A stretch of DNA of 64,000 bases, taken from contig NZ_JABBYG020000005.1 in the NCBI RefSeq assembly GCF_012935325.2, forward strand, positions 248,001 through 312,000, given 5' to 3'. Position numbers and translations under genes: made by a program. Of the stretch, positions 44,313-53,596 are shown in pieces. Positions within the stretch are counted from its first letter, which is position 1. Each line of letters begins with the position of its first letter. The DNA comes from Paenibacillus sp. PL91. GTDB taxonomy: Bacteria > Bacillota > Bacilli > Paenibacillales > Paenibacillaceae. Below the pieces are notes generated by a model that saw only the letters and a program-made list of their open reading frames with translations, had not been told where the DNA came from and made no database searches.

Positions 44313-46165
44313 TGAGGAAGAGTCTGTCGCGCCAAATGTTCGTTTACTTTTTTATCGTGATTTTGCTGTCGCTGTCGATGGTTGGCATCTTCTCGTACGT
44401 GGAGTCGTCGCGAGCGATCGATAAGCAGGTTGAAAAATATATGACGACGGTTATCGATAATGCGGCGATGCAGACCGATAATCATCTGGCTACCTTCGAG
44501 CGGGTGAGCAACTCTATTTTATCCCAGAAGCTCGTGAAAAAATTTCTCGATATGGATCCGTCCGACAGCTACGAATATTACCAGTTCACAAGCCAGATCC
44601 GCAAGGAAGTTTTCGAAAAGGTGTTCATTACTTACCCGACGCAAATTCATATGATGTATATACTCGGGTATCATGGACGGTCTATTTTTGACCAGAATCA
44701 AAGCTTCTCGTCGTTGTCGCTCGATCCGTCCGCACGACTGGCGGAGCTCAATGAGAAGACGCCAGCCAGCGGCGAGATCGCGATTCTGAAGACAAGCCTG
44801 CTCGATAAGGATCAGAACAAGGTCATTACCCTGGCTCGCAAAATCCGGGGTTATTCGTCATACAATCCAAAGGGCGTGCTGGCCATTGAGTTCAATGAGC
44901 AGCAGCTCAGCAGCCTATGGAGTCAGGTCGAGCTTGGCGAGCAGGGCTTCTTCTTCATCCTCGACCGCCAGGGCAAGGTAATCTATGCTCCGGAAAATGA
45001 AACGATGAAGGCGCTGCTGGAATCGGATATTCCGGAGCGCTTAGTAGCAGGCGGCGATCAGCGATTCACCGAGCGAGTGAACGGGGAGTCAACGATGATC
45101 ATCTCGCGAAAGTCCGATTATTCGGGATGGAGCCTCGCGATCTCGATGCCGCTGAAGGAGCTTCGCGATCCGATCTCGAACATCCGCTCGACAACGATTA
45201 CGGTCGGTCTTGTGACGCTCGTCATTGCGCTGTTTCTCGCCATAAGGTTTGGCAGATCCGTCGTAAACCCCATCCGAATATTGAAAAATGGGATGCGGGA
45301 GACGGAGAAGGGCAATTGGATGAGCATCGAGACGAAGCCCAGGGAGGACGAAATAGGCGGACTCATCCATAGCTATAACCTGATGGTAAGCCGGTTGTCG
45401 GAGATGATCGAGCGCGTCTACGATACGGAGCTGCACAACCAGAAGACGCAGCTAGAGCTGCAGGACAACCAGCTTGAGCGGCAAAAGGCTGAGTTCCAAG
45501 CGCTGCAGCTGCAGATCAATCCGCATTTTCTATACAACACGCTGGAGACGATTAATTGCTATGCGATCGTGCAGGATTCAGCGGAAATATCGGAGATGGT
45601 AGAAGGCATGGCCTTTATGCTCCGCTATTCGGTTCAAACGAATCTTGAGGAAATTACAATCGCGAATGAGCTTAACCATGTGCGCAATTATATGATCATA
45701 TTAAAGCATCGAATCGGTCGTGACTTTGAGATCGATGTGGCGATTCCGCCTAATCTGCTGCTCGCGAAAATGGTGCGGCTCACGCTGCAGCCGCTGATCG
45801 AAAATATTTTTCAGCATGCATTCCCTGACGGGATGGACGATCGTCATACGATACGCATCGATGCGATGGAGCAGGGCGATAAGCTGCTTGTCGTTGTAGA
45901 GGATAACGGCTCAGGCATGACTGCGGCAAAGGTTGAGGAGCTGCGGCTGCGGCTGCTGCAGAATCGGCTTGCCGATGATGGCCATGAGTTCAAGCGAAAA
46001 GGCGGGATCGGCGTCGTCAACGTGCATCGCCGTATCCAGATGGTGTTTGGCGAGGCTTATGGATTAACGATCGAGAGTAAGCAGAATGAAGGCACGAGGA
46101 TCATCATGTCCATGCCTAAACAATATAGCGGCGGCTTTAGAGAGCCGCTGCGGGAGGAGCATTAA
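44309..46165 (+). CDS. YesM-type sensor histidine kinase
   Basis: A 618-residue membrane kinase. Transmembrane helices lie at ~10-30 and ~295-315, bounding an extracellular sensor of ~260 residues with a dCache/PDC-like fold. Next come a HAMP domain (~315-370), a coiled coil and the His_kinase/HATPase pair with phosphoacceptor His406 in QINPHFLYNTLE and the N/G boxes (LIENIFQHAF, DNGSGM). It partners the response regulator encoded just upstream. The ligand is unknown, but the cluster suggests an oligosaccharide or its binding-protein complex. Confidence 0.94.
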   Translation: MMRKSLSRQMFVYFFIVILLSLSMVGIFSYVESSRAIDKQVEKYMTTVIDNAAMQTDNHLATFERVSNSILSQKLVKKFLDMDPSDSYEYYQFTSQIRKEVFEKVFITYPTQIHMMYILGYHGRSIFDQNQSFSSLSLDPSARLAELNEKTPASGEIAILKTSLLDKDQNKVITLARKIRGYSSYNPKGVLAIEFNEQQLSSLWSQVELGEQGFFFILDRQGKVIYAPENETMKALLESDIPERLVAGGDQRFTERVNGESTMIISRKSDYSGWSLAISMPLKELRDPISNIRSTTITVGLVTLVIALFLAIRFGRSVVNPIRILKNGMRETEKGNWMSIETKPREDEIGGLIHSYNLMVSRLSEMIERVYDTELHNQKTQLELQDNQLERQKAEFQALQLQINPHFLYNTLETINCYAIVQDSAEISEMVEGMAFMLRYSVQTNLEEITIANELNHVRNYMIILKHRIGRDFEIDVAIPPNLLLAKMVRLTLQPLIENIFQHAFPDGMDDRHTIRIDAMEQGDKLLVVVEDNGSGMTAAKVEELRLRLLQNRLADDGHEFKRKGGIGVVNVHRRIQMVFGEAYGLTIESKQNEGTRIIMSMPKQYSGGFREPLREEH

Positions 46166-46167
46166 CG

Positions 46168-46935
46168 ATGAATATTAATCTTACTGGGAGAATCGCACTC
46201 GTAACTGGAGCTTCGGGAGGAATCGGCCGGGGGGTAGCAAGCATGCTCGCGGCAAGCGGTGCGAAGGTTGCGCTCAATTATTTGAACAGCCGCACGGGAG
46301 CAGAGGAAGCGGTTGCCGCTATTCGCGCTGCAGGCGGCGAAGCGGAGGCGTTCCAGGCAGACGTGACAAAGCCGGAGCAGATCGAAGGCATGATACGGTC
46401 AGTTGAAGCTTATTTCGGAGGCAGCATCGACCTGCTTGTGAACAACGCAGGGCATCTGGTTCAGCGTCTGGCGAATGAGGAAATGACGGAGGACTTATAT
46501 ACGAAGGTAATGGACGTGAATCTGAAAAGCACCGTATTCGTCAGCAAATACGTCATTCCCGGCATGAAGGCGAAGGGGCGCGGAAGCATCGTCAATATGA
46601 CGTCGATCGCGGCGCATAACGGCGGCGGGCCAGGCGCGTCCATCTATGCGGCGAGCAAGGCAGCCGTGCTTGCGTATACGAAAGGGCTTGCCAAGGAGCT
46701 TGCCGCCAGCGGCATTACGGTAAATGGGGTGTCGCCGGGCTTCATCGGACAGACGGCGTTCCACGATACGTTTACGCCGGATGCCGCTCGCAAGGCTACG
46801 GTGCAGAGTATTCCGCTCGGACGGGAAGGGACGCCGGAGGATGTAGCTGGCGCAGTGCTGTTCCTCGTATCGGAGCTTTCTTCCTATTTGACGGGAGAGA
46901 CGATCGAAATAAACGGAGGCATGTTCATGCGATGA
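46168..46935 (+). CDS. SDR-family reductase, candidate for the unsaturated-uronate product
   Basis: A 255-residue classical SDR: Rossmann motif TGASGGIGRG at ~14-23, NNAGH at ~92, catalytic Ser in NMTSIAAH and Tyr-Lys in YAASK. The AAHNGGGPGASIYAASK active-site context and FIGQTAFHDTF loop resemble NAD(P)H-dependent reductases that convert 4-deoxy-5-hexoseulose uronate to 2-keto-3-deoxy-gluconate (KduD, A1-R type) as well as FabG-like enzymes. It starts 2 bases after the kinase gene and overlaps the next gene by 4 bases, tying it firmly to the cluster. Reduction of the lyase product is my preferred role but is not proven. Confidence 0.85.
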   Translation: MNINLTGRIALVTGASGGIGRGVASMLAASGAKVALNYLNSRTGAEEAVAAIRAAGGEAEAFQADVTKPEQIEGMIRSVEAYFGGSIDLLVNNAGHLVQRLANEEMTEDLYTKVMDVNLKSTVFVSKYVIPGMKAKGRGSIVNMTSIAAHNGGGPGASIYAASKAAVLAYTKGLAKELAASGITVNGVSPGFIGQTAFHDTFTPDAARKATVQSIPLGREGTPEDVAGAVLFLVSELSSYLTGETIEINGGMFMR

Positions 46936-49016
46936 GCATCCGGGAGAAGGCTGAGCGTTACGGTTGGTGCGCGGATGCGCTGAAGGAGCTGGCGGCTGAG
47001 CTGGATCAGGTGATCGATGCAGCCGGCCAGCAGAGTATTCATGAGCCAAGCATCCCAAAGGAGCCGGGCGGCTGGTGGCATAGCTATGTATGCCCTGTCC
47101 ATCATTCGGAGCTGCTGTTCGATCCGCTCGAAGAGGATGCTACTGCTTATTCCTGTCCTTATGGCTGTGAGCTTACCGGCGAGCCATATCGGGGAGCGTG
47201 GCTTGTGTTCAAGCATCAGTCGCTAGCAAGGCATGCGCTGCAAGCGGCAGCGGTATATGCCGCTACAGGCGAGAGCCGCTATGCGGAGCTTGGCCGCGCG
47301 ATCATCATCAAGTATGCGGAGCAATTCCCGCATTACCCGGTTCATCCGGACGCGTCGCCATGGATGCTGAAAGGCAGAGCCTTTCATCAAGCGCTAACGG
47401 AAGCGATATGGGCGACAACGATCATAAAAGCGTATTTGCTGCTCGTGGACGAAGGAATTTCCTTCAAAGCTGCGGACGCGACGCTTCGCACGTTCTTTGC
47501 GATGCTGGAGAGCAGCATGCTGGAATATCATGCGATACTGACCAGCGAGCGGGGAAATCCCGAGAACAATTACACAGCTTGGCTGAACGCAGCATTGTCA
47601 TGCGTATATGCGGCTCGCGGCGAACAGGAGAAGCTGCTGGCGCAGCTGGATGCCGAGGGAGGCTTCCGCCATCATCTATCGATTGCGGTGAAGCCTGACC
47701 AGCTGGAGTTTGAGGGAAGCATCTATTATCATGTTTTTGTATTGAGGGCGTACTTTATTAGCGCCGAAATGGCTCGAAGATTCGGAGAGGACTTGTACCA
47801 ATATAGCGGCGAGCAGGGACAGACATTAAGAGGCATGCTGGCCGTGCTTGCTCAGCTGGCGGACGCGGGTGGATCTTTGCCAGCGCTGCATGATGGGCCT
47901 TACCGGCGCGAGCCTTATGCAAGGGAGCTTGCCGAGATTTTTGAGATCGGATTGACGCATTATGGCGATGAGGCTGTGCTGCCGCTGCTCGGAGAAGTCT
48001 GCCGACAGCTTAGACCAAAGGATCATCTCCGCGGAGGGCTGGAGGCTGTTTTATATGGAACGGGGGATTTAGACATAAAAGCAAGGAAGGCTCATGTGGA
48101 ATCGGTGTGCTTGGAAAGCAGCGGCTTTGCCATGCTCGCGCATGAAGGCAACAAGCTGTCATGCCTGCTCGACTTTGGCTCGCACGGCGGCTCGCATGGT
48201 CATTATGACAAGCTAAATCTCATGCTCAGCCACCGCTCGTATCCGCTCTCGCCAGACCGCGGCACCGTGCCGTACGGCTCCCGGTTAAAGAAGGAATGGT
48301 ACCCGCATACTGCATCCCATAATACGGTCAGTATCGGAGGCCGCTCGCAGTCTGAAGCGCAGGGTGCCTGCTTGAAATACGAAATGGCAGAGAACCGCTC
48401 ATACGGATGGATTCGCACGAGCAATGCCTATGAAGGAGCTATTCTTGATCGCCATGTGCTGGTCAATGAATGGTGGGTGCTGGATTGGTTTGAGGTGCGA
48501 TTGGAGGAGCCGCAGCAGGTTGATTGGTGGTTCCATTATATTGGGAATGGTGATACGAGCATCGAAGCGGGACATAGCCTTAACGGCGGCGCTTCCTTGC
48601 CGATGCCGCTTGGCGAGCACGACGGCTACTCTTATGTTCAAGCTAACTTTCGCCATGATGCGGCATTCTCTCGCGCTTTTGAGTTCCGAATTAAACAGGA
48701 GGAGATGCTCAGAGGGCATTCAACGCCGGAAGCTGTGTCTGTGGCGCTTTGGGCAGACGCTGGAGCATCGCTCATCCATGTGCTGTCGCCGGGAATTGCT
48801 GACAATCCGTCGCGCATGGCCGAGGGATTGCTTCATCGCCAAGTCGGCGACAGTGTCCGTTTTATCGCTGTGTATGCATGCGGCAACGAGGCGCCGGAGC
48901 TGCGGTGGACGGAAGCGGGGGAGCTGCTCGTTAGTCTCAGTGGTGAGGATGCTGCGGCAAGCAAAATTTATGAGCTTACCGACGACGGTCTGAAGGAGAG
49001 AGGGAACCTGCGATGA
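46932..49016 (+). CDS. Heparinase II/III-fold protein, probable cytoplasmic uronate lyase
   Basis: A 694-residue protein with an N-terminal (alpha/alpha) toroid after a short zinc-ribbon-like segment (CPVHHSELLF ... SCPYGCELTG) and a C-terminal heparinase II/III beta-sandwich. The conserved HGHYD motif is at 422-426, and the toroid holds ENNYTAWLNAA. Members of this fold (PL12, PL15, PL17, PL21) cleave glycosidic bonds next to uronic acids. There is no signal peptide or lipobox, so it should act inside the cell on imported oligosaccharides. It overlaps the SDR and next genes by 4 bases (ATGA). An exo-acting PL15/PL17-like role is suggested but the family cannot be fixed by eye. Confidence 0.85.
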   Translation: MSIREKAERYGWCADALKELAAELDQVIDAAGQQSIHEPSIPKEPGGWWHSYVCPVHHSELLFDPLEEDATAYSCPYGCELTGEPYRGAWLVFKHQSLARHALQAAAVYAATGESRYAELGRAIIIKYAEQFPHYPVHPDASPWMLKGRAFHQALTEAIWATTIIKAYLLLVDEGISFKAADATLRTFFAMLESSMLEYHAILTSERGNPENNYTAWLNAALSCVYAARGEQEKLLAQLDAEGGFRHHLSIAVKPDQLEFEGSIYYHVFVLRAYFISAEMARRFGEDLYQYSGEQGQTLRGMLAVLAQLADAGGSLPALHDGPYRREPYARELAEIFEIGLTHYGDEAVLPLLGEVCRQLRPKDHLRGGLEAVLYGTGDLDIKARKAHVESVCLESSGFAMLAHEGNKLSCLLDFGSHGGSHGHYDKLNLMLSHRSYPLSPDRGTVPYGSRLKKEWYPHTASHNTVSIGGRSQSEAQGACLKYEMAENRSYGWIRTSNAYEGAILDRHVLVNEWWVLDWFEVRLEEPQQVDWWFHYIGNGDTSIEAGHSLNGGASLPMPLGEHDGYSYVQANFRHDAAFSRAFEFRIKQEEMLRGHSTPEAVSVALWADAGASLIHVLSPGIADNPSRMAEGLLHRQVGDSVRFIAVYACGNEAPELRWTEAGELLVSLSGEDAAASKIYELTDDGLKERGNLR

Positions 49017-51325
49017 ACAAGCTGTTTGAGCCGCTCAGCGGCAAGCTGTCCGTACCTTATGAGCCGAATGAGCAAACGATGCTGCTGGAGAATCCCCCTC
49101 GATTTACGTGGATGCCGGCCAGGCTGGACGATGACCGATATGTGCTGCAATATGCGATGACCGACTCGTTCGACGAGGAGCAGACGGTTACGGTTCAATC
49201 GATTCCTTATAACCTGTACACGCCGGATCATCTCTTTGCTCCTGGCCGCTACTATTGGCGTTACTCCTTGCAGCCAGAGGTGGAGGGAGCCCAGATTGGT
49301 TGGAGCGAGACTCGCTCGTTTATCGTGCCGGAACAATTGCCCAAGACGCCGCTGCGAGCGAGAGCAGACCGATATGCGGAGACAACTGCGGCTCACCCCA
49401 GACTATGGCTCGGGCCGGAGCAATTGTCGGCATTCCGCTCGGAGCTGGCGAAGGATGAGGCTTATTGCGGCTGGGACGCCTTTTATGAACAATCTGTTAA
49501 GCCATGGCTTTGTAGAGAGCTGGTCGCCGAGCCAGAGCGTTATCCGGACAACAAGCGGGTCGCGAAGCTATGGCGCAAAATGTATATGGATTGTCAGGAG
49601 ACGCTTTATGCCATTCGTCACCTAAGCGTAGCGGGCGTCATCATGCAGGATGAGGAAATGATTGAGAAGGCGAAAAGCTGGCTGCTCCATGTCATCCGCT
49701 GGGATACGGAAGGGACGACCTCGCGCGATTACAACGATGAGGCAGCGTTTCGGATTGCCGGAGCGGTTGCATGGGGGTATGACTGGCTGCATGGCTATCT
49801 ATCCGATGAGGAGCGGGAAGCTGTGCGTGCCAATCTGTTTCGTAGAACAGAGCAGGTTGCCCAGCATGTCATCGACCGCTCCAAAATCCATCACGTACCT
49901 TATGACAGCCATGCCGTGCGTTCTTTATCGTCCGTGCTGACGCCAGCATGCATCGCGCTGCTTCATGAGGAGCCGAGGGCGCAGGAGTGGCTCGATTACA
50001 CGCTGGAATATTACTCCTGCCTATATTCGCCATGGGGAGGGGAGGACGGCGGCTGGGCAGAAGGGCCGCTCTATTGGACGACGGGGCTCGCTTTCGTTAT
50101 CGATGCGATCAATCTCATCCGCGGCTATACGGCAATTGATCTGTTTAAGCGGCCGTTCTTCGCAAAGACAGGCGACTTTCCGCTCTATTGCGCTAGCCCA
50201 GGCACGATTCGCGCTAGCTTCGGCGACCAATCTTTTTTAGGAGAGCCGACGAGCTTGAAGACCGGCTTTAACGTCCGCCAATTCGCGGGCCTGAGCGGCA
50301 ATGGGCTTTATCAGTGGTTTTACGAGCAGACAGCCGCAGCTGACAAGGACGCGGATTCGAAGTTTTATAATTACGGCTGGTGGGATTTTCGCTTCGATGA
50401 GCTGTTGTATAGACATGATTATCCGGCAGTTGAAGCGATTGCCCCAGCAGAAGGAGCCATTGCGCCGGTCAAATGGTTCCGCGATATCGGCTGGGTTGCC
50501 ATGCATCATCGGATGGACGATCCGCAGGAGCATATTATGCTGCTGGCAAAGAGCAGCCGATACGGCTCCATCAGCCACAGCCATGGCGATCAGAATGGCT
50601 TCCTGCTGCATGCTTATGGCGAGCCGCTAGCGATAGAGAGCGGCCATTACGTCGCCTTCGGCAGTACGATGCATATGAACTGGCGCCGTCAGACGCGGTC
50701 GACCAACAATTTGCTGATCGACGGCCTGGGCCAATATGCCGGCAAAAACAAAGTGCAATGCATGGAAGCGAGCGGAAATATAGAGGATGCCTATTACTCG
50801 GCAGAGGGCGGAGGCCGCGGCTTTGCGAGAATGAACGCGACGGCAGCGTATAAAGCGAATGTCCCTTATTTGGAGCGGTACATAAGAGAATTGTACTTCT
50901 TCAATCAAGGTTACGTTGTCATCGTCGATTATGTAGATTTGTCACAGCCTGGCAAGCTTGACTGGCTTATGCACACGATGTACGAGATGAAGCTGTCGGA
51001 GCATACCTTCCGCGTGAGAGGCAAGGCAGCGGACATGGACGGCCGTTTCGTCTACTGCTCATCGGGAAGCATGACGCTAACGCAGCATGATCAGTTTACG
51101 GATGTCGATCCCGTTGAGCTGGAAGGGCTTGATAATCAGTGGCATTTGAGCGCAAGTACAAACGCAGCTACAAGCCACCGCATCGTAACGCTGCTCGTAC
51201 CGATGAAGAAGGGCGAGGAAAAGTACGTTTCTTATTTCCTCGACGATCAGGATCACGGCGTCCATATCTATTTTACGAATGAACACGGCATCACGCAGAA
51301 GATTGAAGTATCCAAGGCTTATTAA
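49013..51325 (+). CDS. DUF4962/heparinase II/III-family protein, second probable lyase
   Basis: A 770-residue protein. Residues ~1-110 form a beta-rich N-terminal domain (DUF4962-like, NPPRFTWMPAR), then a helical toroid (~120-430; WAEGPLYWTTGLAF), then a heparinase II/III beta-sandwich with the HSHGDQNGF motif (His522, His524). This architecture is known for PL35-type glycosaminoglycan lyases among others. Like the preceding protein it has no export signal. It is the last gene of the cluster, starting within the ATGA overlap, and is followed by a strong bidirectional terminator. Two lyases with different architecture suggest successive or different linkage cleavage. Confidence 0.85.
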   Translation: MNKLFEPLSGKLSVPYEPNEQTMLLENPPRFTWMPARLDDDRYVLQYAMTDSFDEEQTVTVQSIPYNLYTPDHLFAPGRYYWRYSLQPEVEGAQIGWSETRSFIVPEQLPKTPLRARADRYAETTAAHPRLWLGPEQLSAFRSELAKDEAYCGWDAFYEQSVKPWLCRELVAEPERYPDNKRVAKLWRKMYMDCQETLYAIRHLSVAGVIMQDEEMIEKAKSWLLHVIRWDTEGTTSRDYNDEAAFRIAGAVAWGYDWLHGYLSDEEREAVRANLFRRTEQVAQHVIDRSKIHHVPYDSHAVRSLSSVLTPACIALLHEEPRAQEWLDYTLEYYSCLYSPWGGEDGGWAEGPLYWTTGLAFVIDAINLIRGYTAIDLFKRPFFAKTGDFPLYCASPGTIRASFGDQSFLGEPTSLKTGFNVRQFAGLSGNGLYQWFYEQTAAADKDADSKFYNYGWWDFRFDELLYRHDYPAVEAIAPAEGAIAPVKWFRDIGWVAMHHRMDDPQEHIMLLAKSSRYGSISHSHGDQNGFLLHAYGEPLAIESGHYVAFGSTMHMNWRRQTRSTNNLLIDGLGQYAGKNKVQCMEASGNIEDAYYSAEGGGRGFARMNATAAYKANVPYLERYIRELYFFNQGYVVIVDYVDLSQPGKLDWLMHTMYEMKLSEHTFRVRGKAADMDGRFVYCSSGSMTLTQHDQFTDVDPVELEGLDNQWHLSASTNAATSHRIVTLLVPMKKGEEKYVSYFLDDQDHGVHIYFTNEHGITQKIEVSKAY

Positions 51326-51405
51326 GAAGCATGTCTCTAATTGATCTAAAATCTAGTGAACTAGAAACTTTCAATTTGAAAGCCAAGCAGAAAGAGAAAA
51401 CGAGG

Positions 51406-51450
51406 GAAAGACCGGCAACGAGTCAATAGGCTCGTTGCCGGTCTTTCTTC
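51406..51450. terminator. Bidirectional terminator between the lyase cluster and the LPMO gene
   Basis: A 17-bp perfect stem, GAAAGACCGGCAACGAG with its mirror CTCGTTGCCGGTCTTTC, flanked by A-rich and T-rich ends. It serves two convergent genes. Confidence 0.9.
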
Positions 51451-51465
51451 ATGATGGTGCAGGGA

Positions 51466-52812
51466 CTACTTCAACAACCAAAGCGCGGGAACATTTGAAG
51501 GCTCCCAGCTTACAATTGAAGTATGCGACTGCCGACATTCATACAAGGAACCATTGTAGGTAACGAGGGCTCCAGTCGTATAAGCCGTATTAGGTGCCCA
51601 TGCAGGAGCGGAGGATGCGGCTGCGGTTGTGCCATTTATGGTACTGGCAGCGGATTGATTGCCTGCAGCATCGATTGCATGCACATTGAACGTATAAGTC
51701 GTGCTTGCGCTAAGCCCGGTTACCGTATAAGAGGTTGCAGTGCCAGCAACGGTTGCTACTAGCGTTGTGCCCCGATAGATTTTATAGCCGGTTACGCCCA
51801 CATTGTCTGTTGAAGCGTTCCACATCAGCATTAAGCTTGATGAGGTCGGTGCTCCCATCACATGCAGTCCGCCAGGTGCAGTCGGTGCTTGCGTATCGTT
51901 TCCGACAGGAGCATTCGTAGTGACCGAAATAGAGTTGCTTGCGCTTGACGCATTGCCCGCAGCATCTATTGCCTTAACATTGAAGGTGTATGCAGTGTTA
52001 GCTGTTAACCCTGTAACATTGTAGGATAGCGTCGTACCGGACACCGTTCCGACTAAGGAAGAGCCATTGAAAACGCGGTAGCCGGTAACGCCTACATTAT
52101 CCGATGAAGCATTCCATGCCAAGGATACGCTGGTGGATGTTTTGGCAGGCGACGTTAGGGAAGAAGGTGCAGTGGGCGCTTGCGTATCGCCAGGATTGGT
52201 TCCGCTGAAATTGACATCAATCACATTGTAAAAAGCGTTTGCGGTATCGGCAATTTCCCAAACAGCTAAAATGACTTGATAACCAGTGCGGGCAGGCACG
52301 TTGCAGGTGTTCGAATAGGAGAACGGCGGTTGTCCGCTGTAGTTGACGGAGCAGAATGGAGTCAAATCAAAGGAATCGCGTGTGAGAGCAGCGTTCGGAT
52401 TCCAGTTTTGCTTCGTAATATAGTATTTCCAGCTAGCAGTTGAATGATTGGCGGTAAGCTTCCAAGTAAATGTATTTTGACCGGAGGAAATGTTCACTTT
52501 CGACCAGCGTGTAGCCGATTGTTCGTCAAGCTTCGGGAATGCTCCATTTGCGCTCGCGATTTTGCCGTCTGCAGGCCCTGCAGCAGGGAACCCTTTAGGC
52601 GCTTCTAGACTTTGAGGTTCATAGACAATCGTTCCGCAATCTGTGTTCTGGCCGGATTTACAGAGGGCGGCGCGACTCGCAGGCCCTTCAACGTAGCCAT
52701 GGGCAAAAAGCTGTTGCGAGAAAAGCGTCAATCCAAGAGCGGTAATAATCATAATGCTCAAGTAAGTGCGGAAATTTTTCACCTTAAAATGGGGCAAACG
52801 AATGGTTGACAA
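51466..52812 (-). CDS. Secreted AA10 lytic polysaccharide monooxygenase with two FnIII and a CBM5/12-like domain
   Basis: A 448-residue exported copper enzyme. I chose the TTG start at 52812, because AAGGAGG lies 8 bases before it. The signal peptide ends LFA, exposing His38 as the mature N-terminus ([14 protein letters not shown]), the first ligand of the copper histidine brace; a second His is in [13 protein letters not shown]. The AA10 domain covers ~38-215, two fibronectin III repeats ~220-310 and ~315-405, and a chitin-binding CBM5/12-like module ~410-448 ([20 protein letters not shown]). It oxidatively cuts chitin or cellulose; the CBM favours chitin. A weak AAGCGCTT core lies near 52842-52849. 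Confidence 0.92.
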   Translation of the reverse strand: MSTIRLPHFKVKNFRTYLSIMIITALGLTLFSQQLFAHGYVEGPASRAALCKSGQNTDCGTIVYEPQSLEAPKGFPAAGPADGKIASANGAFPKLDEQSATRWSKVNISSGQNTFTWKLTANHSTASWKYYITKQNWNPNAALTRDSFDLTPFCSVNYSGQPPFSYSNTCNVPARTGYQVILAVWEIADTANAFYNVIDVNFSGTNPGDTQAPTAPSSLTSPAKTSTSVSLAWNASSDNVGVTGYRVFNGSSLVGTVSGTTLSYNVTGLTANTAYTFNVKAIDAAGNASSASNSISVTTNAPVGNDTQAPTAPGGLHVMGAPTSSSLMLMWNASTDNVGVTGYKIYRGTTLVATVAGTATSYTVTGLSASTTYTFNVHAIDAAGNQSAASTINGTTAAASSAPAWAPNTAYTTGALVTYNGSLYECRQSHTSIVSWEPSNVPALWLLK

Positions 52813-53424
52813 TGAATTAACCTCCTTCAAATTGGGTGTTGCCGATATGTATAAGCGCTTAAACTAATAGCGAATATACATCTCGAAAAACCTTACCGTT
52901 GATGGGGGAACAAAGCCTCCCTTCTTATGAAAATTGTATATATAAACTCATATTGAGTTCATATCAAGATCGGAAATAGGAATGTAACGCGATGAAAAGG
53001 CCATTTGGCGAAGCCGTGTGATTTACCGGTAGGATCATTCTCGGAGGGGATTGGACATATTTGTCATTGGAGCTGCGACTGAAATCAGTGTACTACACTT
53101 TTTTTATAATTATGAGAGTATTTTGGATTATTTAATCAAAATCATGATTTATGACGTCATTAACAAGAAAAAAATGGTCATAAATATTAGGCGATTGTGC
53201 GCAGCCATTGGCTTTTTGATTGAAACTTGATTAGCGAATCACAAGGTTTAATGTAATGATACTCCGAATTACAATAGGTCTTTTTAATCATAAATAGCAA
53301 AAAAGTTCGAAAGCATTAGGCCAAACTACGTGATAGAAAGCCGATTCCGCTTAAGACGGATTTGGAAAGGATCGAAGGCTGCTTTTTCACAAAGACTTTT
53401 CTTGCCCCCGTTCCATCGTATTTT

Positions 53425-53535
53425 TTTACCCCTTGACCCCTCAAAGCCGCATATTTTTACCCCTGTTTCGAGAGATATTAACCCCTTATTTTACCAATTG
53501 CCCCATTGAAATGAACTAAACAATCCCATAAAATT
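53425..53535 (+). promoter_or_regulatory. Promoter of the second importer with phased direct repeats
   Basis: The 784-base gap 52813-53596 holds no gene. Near its end, ACCCCT recurs in one orientation at 53428-53433, 53436-53441, 53459-53464 and 53481-53486, with a related GCCCCA at 53500-53505. The sites at 53428, 53459, 53481 and 53500 are 31, 22 and 19 bases apart. Just downstream are -35 TTGAAA (53506-53511), an 18-base spacer and -10 TAAAAT (53530-53535). Direct repeats upstream of -35 are typical sites for AraC-type activators. Confidence 0.55.
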
Positions 53536-53596
53536 TTAGTAACAGCAAGAATTCATGACTGCTAAAATAACACTATTTTAAGGGGGAATAACAAAA

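Noticed and set aside
52842..52849. CcpA site upstream of the LPMO gene
   Set aside because: Only the AAGCGCTT core fits. Three positions of the consensus fail in both orientations.
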